This document shows, one piece after another, positions 1-8,025 of a stretch of 18,889 nt of DNA (the stretch's first letter is position 1; every line of letters starts with the position of its first letter). The DNA is from Avidehalobacter sp964569265 (GTDB taxonomy: Bacteria; Bacillota; Dehalobacteriia; UBA4068; UBA4997). A model generated the notes under the pieces. That model saw only the letters and a list, made by a program, of their open reading frames with translations, did no database searches and was not told the DNA's origin. The stretch is from NCBI GenBank assembly GCA_964569265.1, contig CAZMTO010000029.1, positions 1 through 18,889 on the forward strand. Reading direction: 5' to 3'. Position numbers and translations under genes: made by a program.

Positions 1-39
1 AGATAATCCTTTATTCAGCCTTGATTGAAAAACTTATAC

Positions 40-73
40 AAGCCGCGCCGCACGGCGTATATAGGGCGGTGGG
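40..73. repeat. Tail fragment of interspersed repeat
   Basis: These 34 bases match 33 of 34 bases at 11215-11248, the 3' tail of the longer repeat lying after birA. A more diverged form of the tail is at 17560-17592. The fragment contains the compact palindrome CGCCG-CA-CGGCG. It lies just past the 3' end of the minus-strand gene at 82-471, so on that strand it could work as a transcript-end hairpin, but here no run of T follows (the sequence continues CTTGTATAAG). The rest of the element is not seen upstream, where the window ends 39 bases away. Confidence 0.75.
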
Positions 74-81
74 CAAAAAAA

Positions 82-471
82 TTACATCAGCATAAAATAG
101 CCCAGCATATCCAGCTTTTCGGTTTCGTGGTCGCAAATAGTATCCAAATCAAGGTTAAGTGCGTTGGCCAAAGCGGCGGCATAAAACAGCAATGCACCCA
201 GATGTTCAGTCAGCAGGCTGCGGCAGTTGGGGCAAATGTCCGCAAAATTGTCACCGGTGGGTTGGGTTTGCAACGTTTGCCAATCGGCATCGGCCGGCAG
301 GTTGGCTTTGGCGGTGCCAAGTGTTATGCAGCCGCAGGTGTTGGCGGCGCTTAGCAGGCTTTGGTGCAGGCGGCAGGCGTTTAGCTGCAAAAGCAGAGCA
401 ATTTGCAGGGCGGCCGGGTCTATCATCAGGTATTGGGCAGCTTTTTGTTGCAGGTTTGTTAGCTGGTTCAT
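82..471 (-). CDS. Small alpha-helical protein, possibly MazG-like, with CxC and CxxC pairs
   Basis: This 129-residue protein is not confidently recognised. Its C-terminal third (about residues 84-123) has the pattern LTEHLGALLFYAAALANALN, which resembles the second helix pair of MazG-like/all-alpha NTP pyrophosphohydrolases, where the usual motif is E-x2-D-x-L-(F/Y)-x2-x-A-L-A-x3-G. The acidic residue expected three positions after the glutamate is not in place, so catalysis is doubtful. Two cysteine pairs (C46/C48 and C80/C83) could bind a metal such as zinc. Start ATG is preceded by GGGGG on the minus strand. It is transcribed divergently from carD. Function is open; a gene-specific regulator or a degenerate nucleotide hydrolase are both possible. 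Confidence 0.6.
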   Translation of the reverse strand: MNQLTNLQQKAAQYLMIDPAALQIALLLQLNACRLHQSLLSAANTCGCITLGTAKANLPADADWQTLQTQPTGDNFADICPNCRSLLTEHLGALLFYAAALANALNLDLDTICDHETEKLDMLGYFMLM

Positions 472-584
472 TTTTTACCCCCAAAGGCTTAATTGGCTTA
501 CTGCCTATAGTTTATGCAAAGCAGGGCGGGCCGGTTATAATTGGACGGCAAAAAGCATAATATAGCCCCAAAGGGGGAGATATT

Positions 585-1103
585 ATGTACAAGGTGGGCG
601 ACAAGGTGGTATACCCGGTACACGGTGCCGGGCAGGTGGTGGCTATAGAAAGCCGCGAGGTGGCCGGTAAGCAGAGGGATTATTACATATTGGATATGCC
701 GTTTAGCGGCCTTAGGTTGGCGGTGCCCCAAAGTGAGGCCAAACGCCTGGGGCTTAGGCATTTGATGAATGGTAAACAGGCCGAGCAGGTGTTGGCGATA
801 TTGGCCGGTGATACAGTCGAAGCTGCCCTGCCAGAAAAATGGAATCTGCGGGGGAAGCTGCTGGCAGAAAAAATAAAAGCCGGCGATGTTTGCGAGCTGG
901 CGGCGGTGGTATGTAATTTGGCGCGGCGAGATAATGCGCACCTGTTGGCATCGGGAGAACGGCGCCTTTTTGAGCAGGCCCGCGATATTTTGTTAAGCGA
1001 ACTGAAGCTGCTGGACATAGTCGATGATGACGGCGTAGGCCGGCGTTTGGGGCAGGCGGTGGCCCGGCTGGAGGAAAAAGACAGCAATCTGTCGGCAAAA
1101 TAA
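585..1103 (+). CDS. carD: CarD/CdnL-family transcription regulator
   Basis: This 172-residue protein belongs to the CarD/CdnL family, known to bind the RNA polymerase beta subunit and stabilise open promoter complexes, notably at rRNA promoters. The N-terminal RNAP-interacting Tudor-like domain is clear (residues 1-60, starting YKVGDKVVYPVHGAGQV), followed by a helical DNA-binding region (about 75-165). Length fits the family (about 160-170). The ATG follows GGGGGAG at 574-580. A TATAAT at 536-541 could be a -10 box, but I see no good -35. The gene is monocistronic: a strong hairpin terminator follows at once. It stands upstream of the YacL-ispD-ispF group, as in other Bacillota. Confidence 0.92.
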   Translation: MYKVGDKVVYPVHGAGQVVAIESREVAGKQRDYYILDMPFSGLRLAVPQSEAKRLGLRHLMNGKQAEQVLAILAGDTVEAALPEKWNLRGKLLAEKIKAGDVCELAAVVCNLARRDNAHLLASGERRLFEQARDILLSELKLLDIVDDDGVGRRLGQAVARLEEKDSNLSAK

Positions 1104-1110
1104 TATGTGT

Positions 1111-1140
1111 GCGCCCGGCGGCAGTGCCGGGCGTATTTTT
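1111..1140 (+). terminator. Intrinsic terminator of carD
   Basis: An 8-bp GC-rich stem CGCCCGGC (1112-1119) pairs with GCCGGGCG (1126-1133) around a 6-base loop and is followed by TATTTTT. It lies 8 bases past the carD stop codon. Confidence 0.9.
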
Positions 1141-1264
1141 GTATACCCGGCAGGAATTAGCGGTTATATTAGCGAAATAGTATTGCAAAAGCTTTAAAAT
1201 AACACTTTTATTTAATGTGATAAAACACTATTGTGATAAGCCATAAATTGCGGAGGATAAAGCA

Positions 1265-2416
1265 GTGAATGAAAAACCGGAACAAAATGTAGCCGTGGAC
1301 GAAGCTGCGGACGGCAGCGATGAGAGAACACGCGGCAAGCTGGGCGGTTGGCGCAGGCAGGCGTACATAGCCTTTTTTGCTACCTTTTATTTAATGGTGG
1401 GTGTGGGCGTTTTTTGGCTGGCGTATCAGTTTTCCAGCGAGATGGAGCTGATGGAGCGGATAATTGCCATTTGTGCCACAACATCTATTGGTATAATGGT
1501 GGCGGTGATGCTGGTATCGCCGCTGTTAAATGCACTTTCCGGCATTGGCAGCCGTATGCTTAATCACCTGTTTAAAATGCCCCTGCCGGATATTGTAAGC
1601 GCGGTGGTGGGGTTAATTATCGGTTTGATAATTGCCTGCCTGCTAAACAGTGTGGTAGATAAAATACCGGTTATTGGGCAATATTTTTCGGTGCTGTCGC
1701 TGCTGTTTTTTGCCTACACCGGTATGATAGTGGCCTACCGCAAGCGTGCCGAATTTTCGTCTTTGTTTATGCGTAAGGCGTGGTTAACGCGTGTGCCCAA
1801 TGCACCCGATATTGTCGGACAGCCCAAGGTGCTGGATACCAGTGTGATAATTGATGGGCGTATTGCCGATATTTGCCGTGCCGGTTTTGTTGAAGGGCGG
1901 TTGATAGTGCCGAATTTTGTGCTGGACGAGCTGCGGCATATTGCGGATTTGGCCGACAGCCTGAAGCGTAACCGTGGGCGGCGTGGTTTGGACATTTTAA
2001 ACCGTATGCAGCGGGAAATGCCCGGAGTGGTGGAAATTACCGAGGTGGATTACCCGGATATTGCCGAGGTAGACAACAAACTGGTGCGTTTGGCGCAGGA
2101 TATGAAGGCTGCCGTGGTTACCAACGATTTTAACCTTGGCAAGGTGGCACGTGTACAGGGCGTAAAGGTTATGAACATTAACGAGCTGGCCCACGCTATG
2201 CGTGCTGTTTGGCTGCCGGGAGAAACCCTGCTGGTGGATGTTGTGCAGGCCGGCAAAGAGCCTGACCAGGGGTTGGCGTTTTTGGACGACGGCACGATGA
2301 TAGTGGTGGAAAACGGCCGCCGGTTTATTGGGCAGCAGGTGTCGGCCGAGGTTGGCAGTGTGTTGCAGACTTCGGCCGGGCGAATGATATTTGCGCGTGT
2401 AAATGCAGTTGATTAA
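1265..2416 (+). CDS. yacL: Membrane-anchored PIN-TRAM domain protein (YacL type)
   Basis: This 383-residue protein has about four membrane helices in its first 155 residues, then a PIN nuclease-like domain (about 188-312) and a C-terminal TRAM domain (about 322-383). PIN acidic residues are visible: D191 in LDTSVIIDGR, E222 in VLDELRHIAD and D288 in VVTNDFNLGKVA. Proteins of this build (B. subtilis YacL) are widespread in Bacillota; the PIN domain suggests metal-dependent RNase activity and TRAM suggests RNA binding, but the cell role is not settled. The start is GTG, chosen because GGAGG at 1252-1256 is well placed. It is followed after 28 bases by ispD, the same order (yacL-ispD-ispF) as in Bacillus. 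Confidence 0.92.
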   Translation: MNEKPEQNVAVDEAADGSDERTRGKLGGWRRQAYIAFFATFYLMVGVGVFWLAYQFSSEMELMERIIAICATTSIGIMVAVMLVSPLLNALSGIGSRMLNHLFKMPLPDIVSAVVGLIIGLIIACLLNSVVDKIPVIGQYFSVLSLLFFAYTGMIVAYRKRAEFSSLFMRKAWLTRVPNAPDIVGQPKVLDTSVIIDGRIADICRAGFVEGRLIVPNFVLDELRHIADLADSLKRNRGRRGLDILNRMQREMPGVVEITEVDYPDIAEVDNKLVRLAQDMKAAVVTNDFNLGKVARVQGVKVMNINELAHAMRAVWLPGETLLVDVVQAGKEPDQGLAFLDDGTMIVVENGRRFIGQQVSAEVGSVLQTSAGRMIFARVNAVD

Positions 2417-2444
2417 GCTATAAACAGAAAGACGGAGAGTTTTT

Positions 2445-3161
2445 ATGCAAACAGCGGTTATTGTGCTGGCGGCAGGTATGGGCCGCCGTATGGGCGCCGA
2501 TAAAAACAAGATATTTTTGAATCTGGCCGGAGAACCGGTGCTGCTACATTCTTTAAGGGTGTTTGAGCAGACCCCGGAGGTGTGCCAGATTGTGGTGGCG
2601 GCTGCCAAAGATGAAATTGAGCAGATTAACGGGCTTTTGGCGGCAGGCGGCATAACCAAGGCCAAAACTGTGGTGCAGGGCGGCAGTACACGGCTGAGGT
2701 CGGTGGCGGCGGCACTGCCCTATGTTAGCTGCACGGCAAAACTGGTGGCGGTACACGACGGTGCGCGCCCCCTGCTGACGGCGGCGGATTTTTTGGCGGT
2801 TTTGCGTGCGGCAGCCCAACCCGGTGTGGTGGGGGCAATTTTGGCAGCGCCGGTTACCGACACGATAAAAACAGCGGCTAAGGTATCGGCGGCTGAACGT
2901 GGCGAGGTGGTGGCGGAAATTGCCGGCAGCCTTAACCGGGAGCTGCTTTGGCGGGCGCTTACCCCGCAGGTGTTTGCCATAGAACCGATGATTGATGCGT
3001 ATTCCTGCCTGGATAAGGATTTTACCGACGATGCTGCTTTGCTGGCAGCTAACGGCGGCAAGGTGGCCATTGTGCGCGGCAGTGAAGAAAACATCAAGAT
3101 AACTACACCGATAGATTTAAAGCTGGCAGAGCTTATTTTGCAGGAGCGTGAGAAAAGATGA
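2445..3161 (+). CDS. ispD: 2-C-methyl-D-erythritol 4-phosphate cytidylyltransferase
   Basis: This 238-residue enzyme transfers CMP from CTP to 2-C-methyl-D-erythritol 4-phosphate, the third step of the cytoplasmic MEP route to isoprenoids. The nucleotide-binding signature is present near the N-terminus (LAAGMGRRMGADKNKIFLNL), as are the family motifs VHDGARPLL (about 102-110), the AAPVTDTIK strand and TPQVF, and the ending EENIKITTPIDLKLAE. Length is normal. GGAGAG at 2434-2439 precedes the ATG. Its stop codon overlaps the ispF start (ATGA), so the two are translationally coupled. The next MEP enzyme, IspE, is not in the window. Confidence 0.97.
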   Translation: MQTAVIVLAAGMGRRMGADKNKIFLNLAGEPVLLHSLRVFEQTPEVCQIVVAAAKDEIEQINGLLAAGGITKAKTVVQGGSTRLRSVAAALPYVSCTAKLVAVHDGARPLLTAADFLAVLRAAAQPGVVGAILAAPVTDTIKTAAKVSAAERGEVVAEIAGSLNRELLWRALTPQVFAIEPMIDAYSCLDKDFTDDAALLAANGGKVAIVRGSEENIKITTPIDLKLAELILQEREKR

Positions 3162-3631
3162 GGATAGGCATTGGCTACGATGTACACAGGCTGACCGACG
3201 GGCGCGATTTGATAATCGGCGGTGTTAATATACCTTATGAAAAAGGCTTGCTTGGACATTCTGACGCGGATGTTTTGACCCACGCGCTTATGGATGCACT
3301 GCTGGGTGCTGCCGGTCTGCCGGACATCGGGAGGTTGTTTCCGGATAATGATGACAGATTTTTGGGTGCCTGTAGCCTTGATTTGCTGCGCGAGGTGATG
3401 CGTCTGCTGCACGATCAGGGTTGGGGCGTCAGCAATGTGGATACGGTGGTGGTGGCAGAAAAACCCAAGCTTGCCCCGTATATTGAACAAATGCGCCAAA
3501 CACTGGCGGCTGCTATGGGCGTGGAGCCGACGGCAGTTGGCATTAAGGCTACAACCAGCGAAGGCTTGGGGTTTGCCGGCTTAGGGCAGGGGATATCGGC
3601 GCAGGCGGTGGCCCTGCTGCATAAGCTTTGA
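3158..3631 (+). CDS. ispF: 2-C-methyl-D-erythritol 2,4-cyclodiphosphate synthase
   Basis: This 157-residue protein is the zinc-dependent MEP-pathway cyclase, normally a homotrimer, that converts CDP-ME 2-phosphate to MEcPP with release of CMP. The metal ligands are seen as D8 and H10 in GYDVHR and H42 in THALMDALLGA, and the family motif GHSDADVLTHALMDALLG is intact. The C-terminal GIKATTSEGLGFAGLGQGI is also standard. It overlaps the ispD stop by four bases and is the last gene of this transcript, since a terminator follows 17 bases later. Confidence 0.97.
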   Translation: MRIGIGYDVHRLTDGRDLIIGGVNIPYEKGLLGHSDADVLTHALMDALLGAAGLPDIGRLFPDNDDRFLGACSLDLLREVMRLLHDQGWGVSNVDTVVVAEKPKLAPYIEQMRQTLAAAMGVEPTAVGIKATTSEGLGFAGLGQGISAQAVALLHKL

Positions 3632-3648
3632 TTACGGATTTTGATATG

Positions 3649-3683
3649 ACCGCTGAGGTGTTGCCCTTGGCGGTTATTTTATT
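3649..3683 (+). terminator. Intrinsic terminator after ispF
   Basis: A 10-bp stem with two G-U pairs (3649-3658 with 3665-3674, ACCGCTGAGG / CCTTGGCGGT) is followed by TATTTTATT. It closes the yacL-ispD-ispF transcript. Confidence 0.8.
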
Positions 3684-3720
3684 GGACTAAAGGCGGCGGC
3701 AAATAAACCGCCGGGGCGGC

Positions 3721-3749
3721 TTGTAATATGGGCCGCAAAATGCTACAAT
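3721..3749 (+). promoter_or_regulatory. Promoter for mltG
   Basis: TTGTAA (3721-3726) and TACAAT (3744-3749) are separated by exactly 17 bases. The site is about 70 bases before the mltG start and just after the previous operon's terminator. Confidence 0.65.
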
Positions 3750-3817
3750 AAACAAAGTGATGTGTTGCGCAGTTGTGACGTGCAGTATATGGGGATTTTT
3801 GTTGGGAGGCGTAAATT

Positions 3818-4846
3818 ATGGCCAAAAAGAAAAAGAAATTAAAGATTATGCCGCTGTTGTGCCTGTTGCTGGTGGTGGCGGCAGTGTGTGCGGGGGCAGC
3901 CGGTGCTGTGCTGCTGCCCGGTACGGCAAGCCTTGCCGAGCCGGTGACGGTGACGGTAAAAGAGGGGCAGGGCACCAAAGCGGTAGCGGCGGTGCTGGCT
4001 GATGCCGGTGTGGTAAAAAACAGCACGTCTTTTGTGTTGTATGTAAAGAGCGAGGGTGCCGAAAGTGACCTGCGCCCCGGCAGCTACACCTTTGCCGGAG
4101 ATGTGGACTATGCAACGGTGTTGGCCGAGCTTAAACGCGGTAATCTGGCGGAAAATACTAAAAACGTTACCATACCAGAGGGTAAAACCGTGCCGCAGAT
4201 AGCTGAGCTTTGGGCGGCGGCGGGGCTTTGCACGGCTGATGAATTTTTGGCGGCCTGTGCGGATATGCCGTTGGAATATGATTTTTTGCCGGAGGCAGCA
4301 CCGGCCGGAGAAGCTTATAACCGGGTGGAGGGCTTTTTGTTCCCGGAGACGTATAATGTGCGGCTGGATTGGGATGCCGAGGATTTGGTAAAGTTACAGG
4401 TTGGGCAGTTTGCCAAAATATGGACGGACGAGCGTAAGCAGGCAGCAGCGGCCTTGGGCTACAGTGCCGAAGAAATAGTTACCATAGCGTCGCTGATTGA
4501 GCGTGAGGCCAAGGTTGCCGACGAGCGTGTGATGATAGCCAGCGTGATATACAACCGGCTGGCGATTGACCAACTGCTGCAAATAGATGCAACAATACAG
4601 TATATTTTGGGTGAGCAGGTAGACAGAGTGCTGTACAGGCATTTAGAGATAGATGACCCGTATAACACCTACATATACAAGGGGCTGCCGCCCGGGCCGA
4701 TATGTTCGCCCGGTGTGGCCTGCATAGATGCGGCGCTTAGCCCGGCAGATACCGATTATTATTATTACCGCACAAAAAATGATGGCAGCGGCGGGCATAA
4801 TTTTGCCCGAACCTTTGCAGAACATCAGGCGAACGGTGCGGCTTAA
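3818..4846 (+). CDS. mltG: Endolytic murein transglycosylase MltG
   Basis: This 342-residue protein is of the MltG/YceG family, which cleaves nascent peptidoglycan strands at the outer face of the membrane and so ends chain growth. It has a positively charged N-terminus (MAKKKKKLK), one membrane segment (about 10-32), a LysM-like region (about 45-120) and the catalytic domain. The active-site motif IASLIEREAK carries E228, and LQIDATIQYILG, YNTYIYKGLPPGPICSPG and NFARTFAEH are typical. The ATG follows GGGAGG at 3804-3809. The U32 gene starts 15 bases later; the mltG-U32 neighbourhood also occurs in B. subtilis (yrrL with yrrN/yrrO). Confidence 0.95.
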   Translation: MAKKKKKLKIMPLLCLLLVVAAVCAGAAGAVLLPGTASLAEPVTVTVKEGQGTKAVAAVLADAGVVKNSTSFVLYVKSEGAESDLRPGSYTFAGDVDYATVLAELKRGNLAENTKNVTIPEGKTVPQIAELWAAAGLCTADEFLAACADMPLEYDFLPEAAPAGEAYNRVEGFLFPETYNVRLDWDAEDLVKLQVGQFAKIWTDERKQAAAALGYSAEEIVTIASLIEREAKVADERVMIASVIYNRLAIDQLLQIDATIQYILGEQVDRVLYRHLEIDDPYNTYIYKGLPPGPICSPGVACIDAALSPADTDYYYYRTKNDGSGGHNFARTFAEHQANGAA

Positions 4847-4861
4847 AGTGGAGGGATAGAT

Positions 4862-6142
4862 TTGCGTAAACCGGAGCTTTTGGCACCTGCCGGCGATATG
4901 GAAAAGCTGCGTATGGCGGTGTTTTATGGGGCAGATGCGGTATATTTGGGCGCGCAGGACTTCAGCTTGCGTGCGCAGTCTAAAAATTTTGCGGCGGCTG
5001 ATTTGCCGCAGGCGGTGGAATATGCCCATAATGCCGGGGTAAAGGTGTATTTAACGGTAAATGTTTACCCGCACGAGCCGCATTTGGACGGTATAAAGCA
5101 GTTGCTGCCAATGGCGGCGGCTGCCGGTGTGGATGCGTTTATTATTGCTGACCCCGGGGTGTTTAATCTGGCGGCAGAATATGCACCGAACGTGGCACGC
5201 CACATAAGCACGCAGGCAAGCTGCACAAACAGCGAGGCTGCGCGTTTTTGGCATAATTTGGGGGCAGAACGTGTTATTTTGGGGCGAGAAGTATCGCTGG
5301 CAAATTGCGCCGAAATTGCCGCCAAGGTGCCGATAGAGGTGGAAATATTTATCCATGGGGCAGTGTGTATGTCGTATTCCGGGCGGTGTTTGTTATCAAG
5401 CTACTTAACGGGGCGCAGCGCCAATTTGGGTGATTGTGCGCAGCCGTGCCGCTGGCAGTATCGGCTGGAGGAGCAGCGCCGCCCCGGCGAATATATGCCG
5501 ATAGAAGAAGATAAATGGGGCGCGTATATTTTTAACAGCAAGGATTTGTGCCTGCTGCCTTATATGCCCGAGGTTATTGCGGCGGGGGTTAGCAGCCTGA
5601 AGATAGAGGGCCGTATGAAGAGTGCTTATTATGTGGCTAACACGGTGCGTATTTATCGGCAGGCGCTTGATGCTTACTGGCAGGCGTGGCAGAATTTGCC
5701 GGAAAAATCGGCGGCGGCCCTTAGAGAAAGCTTTGTGCCGGCGGCAAGCTGGCAGGAGGAGCTGGAAAAGATAAGTCACCGCAAATATTTTGGTGGGTTT
5801 GCCGTTGATGAGCCCGGCCCGGAAGCATACGTTTATAATACGTCTTACAGCTTTAGGGGCTACGATTTTGCCGGCGTGGTGCTGGATTATGATGCTGAGC
5901 GCGGGCGTTTGCAGATAGAACAGCGCAACCACTTGGCTCTGGGGGACGAAATTGAGATAATAAGCCCCCATGCCGAGCCGTATAAGCTGAAGATAACCGA
6001 AATTTGGAGCAATGACGGTGAGGAGCGCAGCACCCTGCCGCACGCTAAAGAGATAGCATGGTTGGGCTGCCCGCAGGCGCTGCCGGCCGGCAGTATTTTG
6101 CGGCGGCCTACGCCGCCGAACGGGGGTGGGGCACATGAGTGA
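4862..6142 (+). CDS. U32-family peptidase-like protein, TrhP (YrrO) type
   Basis: This 426-residue protein belongs to the U32 'peptidase' family. The closest type appears to be TrhP/YrrO, needed with prephenate for 5-hydroxylation of wobble U34 in tRNA; RlhA (23S rRNA hydroxylation) is a sister group and cannot be excluded. The N-terminal TIM-barrel-like domain begins PELLAPAGDMEKLRMA. Four cysteines in the U32 signature (C169, C176, C192, C196; GAVCMSYSGRC then DCAQPC) match positions that bind an Fe-S cluster in studied members. SLKIEGRMKSAYYV is the second family motif. The start is TTG after GGAGGG, 15 bases past mltG. Its last bases overlap the next gene. Confidence 0.9.
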   Translation: MRKPELLAPAGDMEKLRMAVFYGADAVYLGAQDFSLRAQSKNFAAADLPQAVEYAHNAGVKVYLTVNVYPHEPHLDGIKQLLPMAAAAGVDAFIIADPGVFNLAAEYAPNVARHISTQASCTNSEAARFWHNLGAERVILGREVSLANCAEIAAKVPIEVEIFIHGAVCMSYSGRCLLSSYLTGRSANLGDCAQPCRWQYRLEEQRRPGEYMPIEEDKWGAYIFNSKDLCLLPYMPEVIAAGVSSLKIEGRMKSAYYVANTVRIYRQALDAYWQAWQNLPEKSAAALRESFVPAASWQEELEKISHRKYFGGFAVDEPGPEAYVYNTSYSFRGYDFAGVVLDYDAERGRLQIEQRNHLALGDEIEIISPHAEPYKLKITEIWSNDGEERSTLPHAKEIAWLGCPQALPAGSILRRPTPPNGGGAHE

Positions 6143-6377
6143 GCGTGGTATTGACCCTGAATTGCCGCAGCGTTACCCTAACGAGGTGGTGCGCGTTAAG
6201 GTGGAGCCTGCCAAGATAGATTATTTTAACAAGATAATAGAGGCGTATGACAACCTGGCAATAGTAAGCACGGTGGACGCTGCTAAGGGCGAGCTGATAT
6301 GCTGGACAACGGCAGATAACCGCCCGATTTTGCTGAAGCTGCTGAGCAAGCTGAAGGTGGCGCAAGTAGAAGAGTAA
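6135..6377 (+). CDS. DUF4911-like small protein
   Basis: An 80-residue cytoplasmic protein, probably of the DUF4911 family, with no known function. It reads from ATG 6135, four codons into a longer open frame that could also begin at GTG 6126; ATG is preferred because GGGGGTGGGG sits just before it and the start then overlaps the U32 stop codon (6140-6142), a usual coupled arrangement. It has an alternating beta-alpha look (VVRVKVEPAKIDYFNKIIEAYDN, shown only in part: VEPAKIDYFNKIIEAYDN), then AIVSTVDAAKGELICWTT, ending in an amphipathic helix. Its tight coupling to the U32 gene suggests a link to tRNA modification, but that is inference. Confidence 0.75.
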   Translation: MSERGIDPELPQRYPNEVVRVKVEPAKIDYFNKIIEAYDNLAIVSTVDAAKGELICWTTADNRPILLKLLSKLKVAQVEE

Positions 6378-6409
6378 TAGATAAGAAGAATAATAGAAGA
6401 ATTTAGATG

Positions 6410-6447
6410 AAAAAAAAGAGAGGTGGTATAAACCATCTCTCTTTTTG
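6410..6447. terminator. Bidirectional intrinsic terminator
   Basis: An 11-bp stem AGAGAGGTGGT (6417-6427) / ACCATCTCTCT (6432-6442) with loop ATAA has a run of A on its left and of T on its right. It can end both the plus-strand mltG-U32-DUF4911 transcript and the converging minus-strand permease transcript. Confidence 0.92.
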
Positions 6448-6482
6448 TGTTGCTTAATATGTGTTTGTATGGTGCCGCTTGA

Positions 6483-7907
6483 TTAGGCAACCAGGAAGAA
6501 CTTGATAAGGAACAATGCCGAAATGAACAAAGTAAGGAAGGAAACTTCTTTGGCTTTGCCGGTAAATATTTTGATAACGCTGTAGGTGATAAGACCCAAA
6601 CCGATAGCGTGACCGATAGAGCCGGAAATGGGCATTGCTACCAGCATAAGAGAAGCCGGTACCATTTGATCGATATCGTCGAAGTCAACTTTTTTAAGAC
6701 CCTGCAACATAAGCACGCCTACATAGATAAGTGCTGCCGAGGTTGCCGGAGCCGGAATGATAGCAGCGATAGGGGCGATAAAGGTGCAGGCCAAAAACAG
6801 TACGCCGGTGGTAAGTGCGGTAAGACCGGTGCGGCCGCCAGCTTCTACACCGGAGGTGGATTCTACAAAGGTGGTTACGGTAGATGTACCGGTGCAGGCA
6901 CCGGCTACGGTACCAACAGCATCGGCCAGCAGAGCTTCTCTCATATTGGGCATATTGCCTTTTTCATCTACCATACCGGCACGCGATGCCGTACCTACCA
7001 GTGTGCCGATAGTATCGAACATATCGATCATACAGAAGGTGATGATAAGTGTGATAGCGGTAAACCAGCCGATTTCTAAAAAGCCCTGGAAGTTGAACTT
7101 GAACAGGGTGGTGCTTACCATATCACCAACGGGCGGCAAAAAGGAAGCAGTTTTAAGCGAGGTAAAGGGGTTGGTGTTAAGCACGGTAAAGGAGCCTATC
7201 CAGTAGATGACGGAGGCTGCCAGCATACCCAGCAGAACCGAGCCTTTTACGCCTTTTTTGGCCAGAACGATGATAACAAACAGGCCGACAAACATTGTGA
7301 TAACGCTGAGTACCATGGTTACATAGCCGGAGCCCATATTGGTTTGGGCTACCGAGGGTGTAAGCGAACCGAAGAAATCGCGCATAGCGTAAAAGGGGCC
7401 GCCGGTTTCGGAATATACACCGGCGTTAGAGCCAAGGCCGATGTTCATAAGCATAAGACCGATGGCCGGAGAAATACCCAGACGGATGCCCAGAGGTATG
7501 GCGTCTACGATTTTTTCCCGGATGTTAAAAATAGACAGGATAACAAAGATGATACCTTCACACAGGATGATGACCAGTGCAGCCTGAAACGATGCTACGT
7601 AGCTCATACCGGTGAGGCCGGCAATGTTGGCAACTACAACGGCAAAAAAGCTGTTAAGACCCATACCGGGGGCCATAGCAAAGGGTTTGTTGGCGGCAAA
7701 GGCCATAACAAACATACCAATGGCTGATGCCAGACAGGTGGCCATAAATACGCCGTTCCAAAGTTCGGGGCCTTCGGCACCAAAGTTGGTAAGCAGGTTG
7801 GGGTTTAGGGCGATGATGTAGGCCATCGTCATAAAGGTAGTAAGGCCGGCTACCAGCTCAGTGCGCACGGTTGTGCCGTTTTGTTTGAGCTTAAACAATC
7901 TTTCCAT
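6483..7907 (-). CDS. NCS2-family purine permease (AzgA/PbuG type)
   Basis: This 474-residue polytopic membrane protein is of the nucleobase:cation symporter-2 group, AzgA/PbuG branch (hypoxanthine/guanine/adenine uptake). Signs are the N-terminal RTELVAGLTTFMTMAYII motif, the central MIDMFDTIGTLVGTASRAGM motif and TFVESTSGVEAGGRTGL, with about 12 or more hydrophobic segments. ATG 7907 is the natural start; AAGGA on the minus strand is 13 bases upstream, a rather long spacing. The gene is preceded by a purine riboswitch of guanine type, supporting guanine/hypoxanthine as substrate, and faces a divergently read phosphoribosyltransferase, so uptake and salvage lie side by side. Confidence 0.93.
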   Translation of the reverse strand: MERLFKLKQNGTTVRTELVAGLTTFMTMAYIIALNPNLLTNFGAEGPELWNGVFMATCLASAIGMFVMAFAANKPFAMAPGMGLNSFFAVVVANIAGLTGMSYVASFQAALVIILCEGIIFVILSIFNIREKIVDAIPLGIRLGISPAIGLMLMNIGLGSNAGVYSETGGPFYAMRDFFGSLTPSVAQTNMGSGYVTMVLSVITMFVGLFVIIVLAKKGVKGSVLLGMLAASVIYWIGSFTVLNTNPFTSLKTASFLPPVGDMVSTTLFKFNFQGFLEIGWFTAITLIITFCMIDMFDTIGTLVGTASRAGMVDEKGNMPNMREALLADAVGTVAGACTGTSTVTTFVESTSGVEAGGRTGLTALTTGVLFLACTFIAPIAAIIPAPATSAALIYVGVLMLQGLKKVDFDDIDQMVPASLMLVAMPISGSIGHAIGLGLITYSVIKIFTGKAKEVSFLTLFISALFLIKFFLVA

Positions 7908-7991
7908 TATTACTCATTCTTCCTTTCTGCAACTTCGGTAGGATTTTTTCAGTATAAGTGAGAATGATAACAGCGGAAAAACAAAACAAGC

Positions 7992-8025
7992 AAAATCAAA
8001 AGCTGATACTTGCCTGTATTAAGCT
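7992..8025 (-). terminator. Riboswitch expression platform: terminator hairpin
   Basis: On the minus strand, AGCT + ATAC (8025-8022, 8019-8016) pair with GTAT + AGCT (8009-8006, 8004-8001) around loop AGGCAA, and TTTTGATTTTG follows. Its left arm abuts and slightly overlaps the 3' strand of the aptamer P1 helix (8031-8024), as expected for control by premature termination. Confidence 0.6.
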
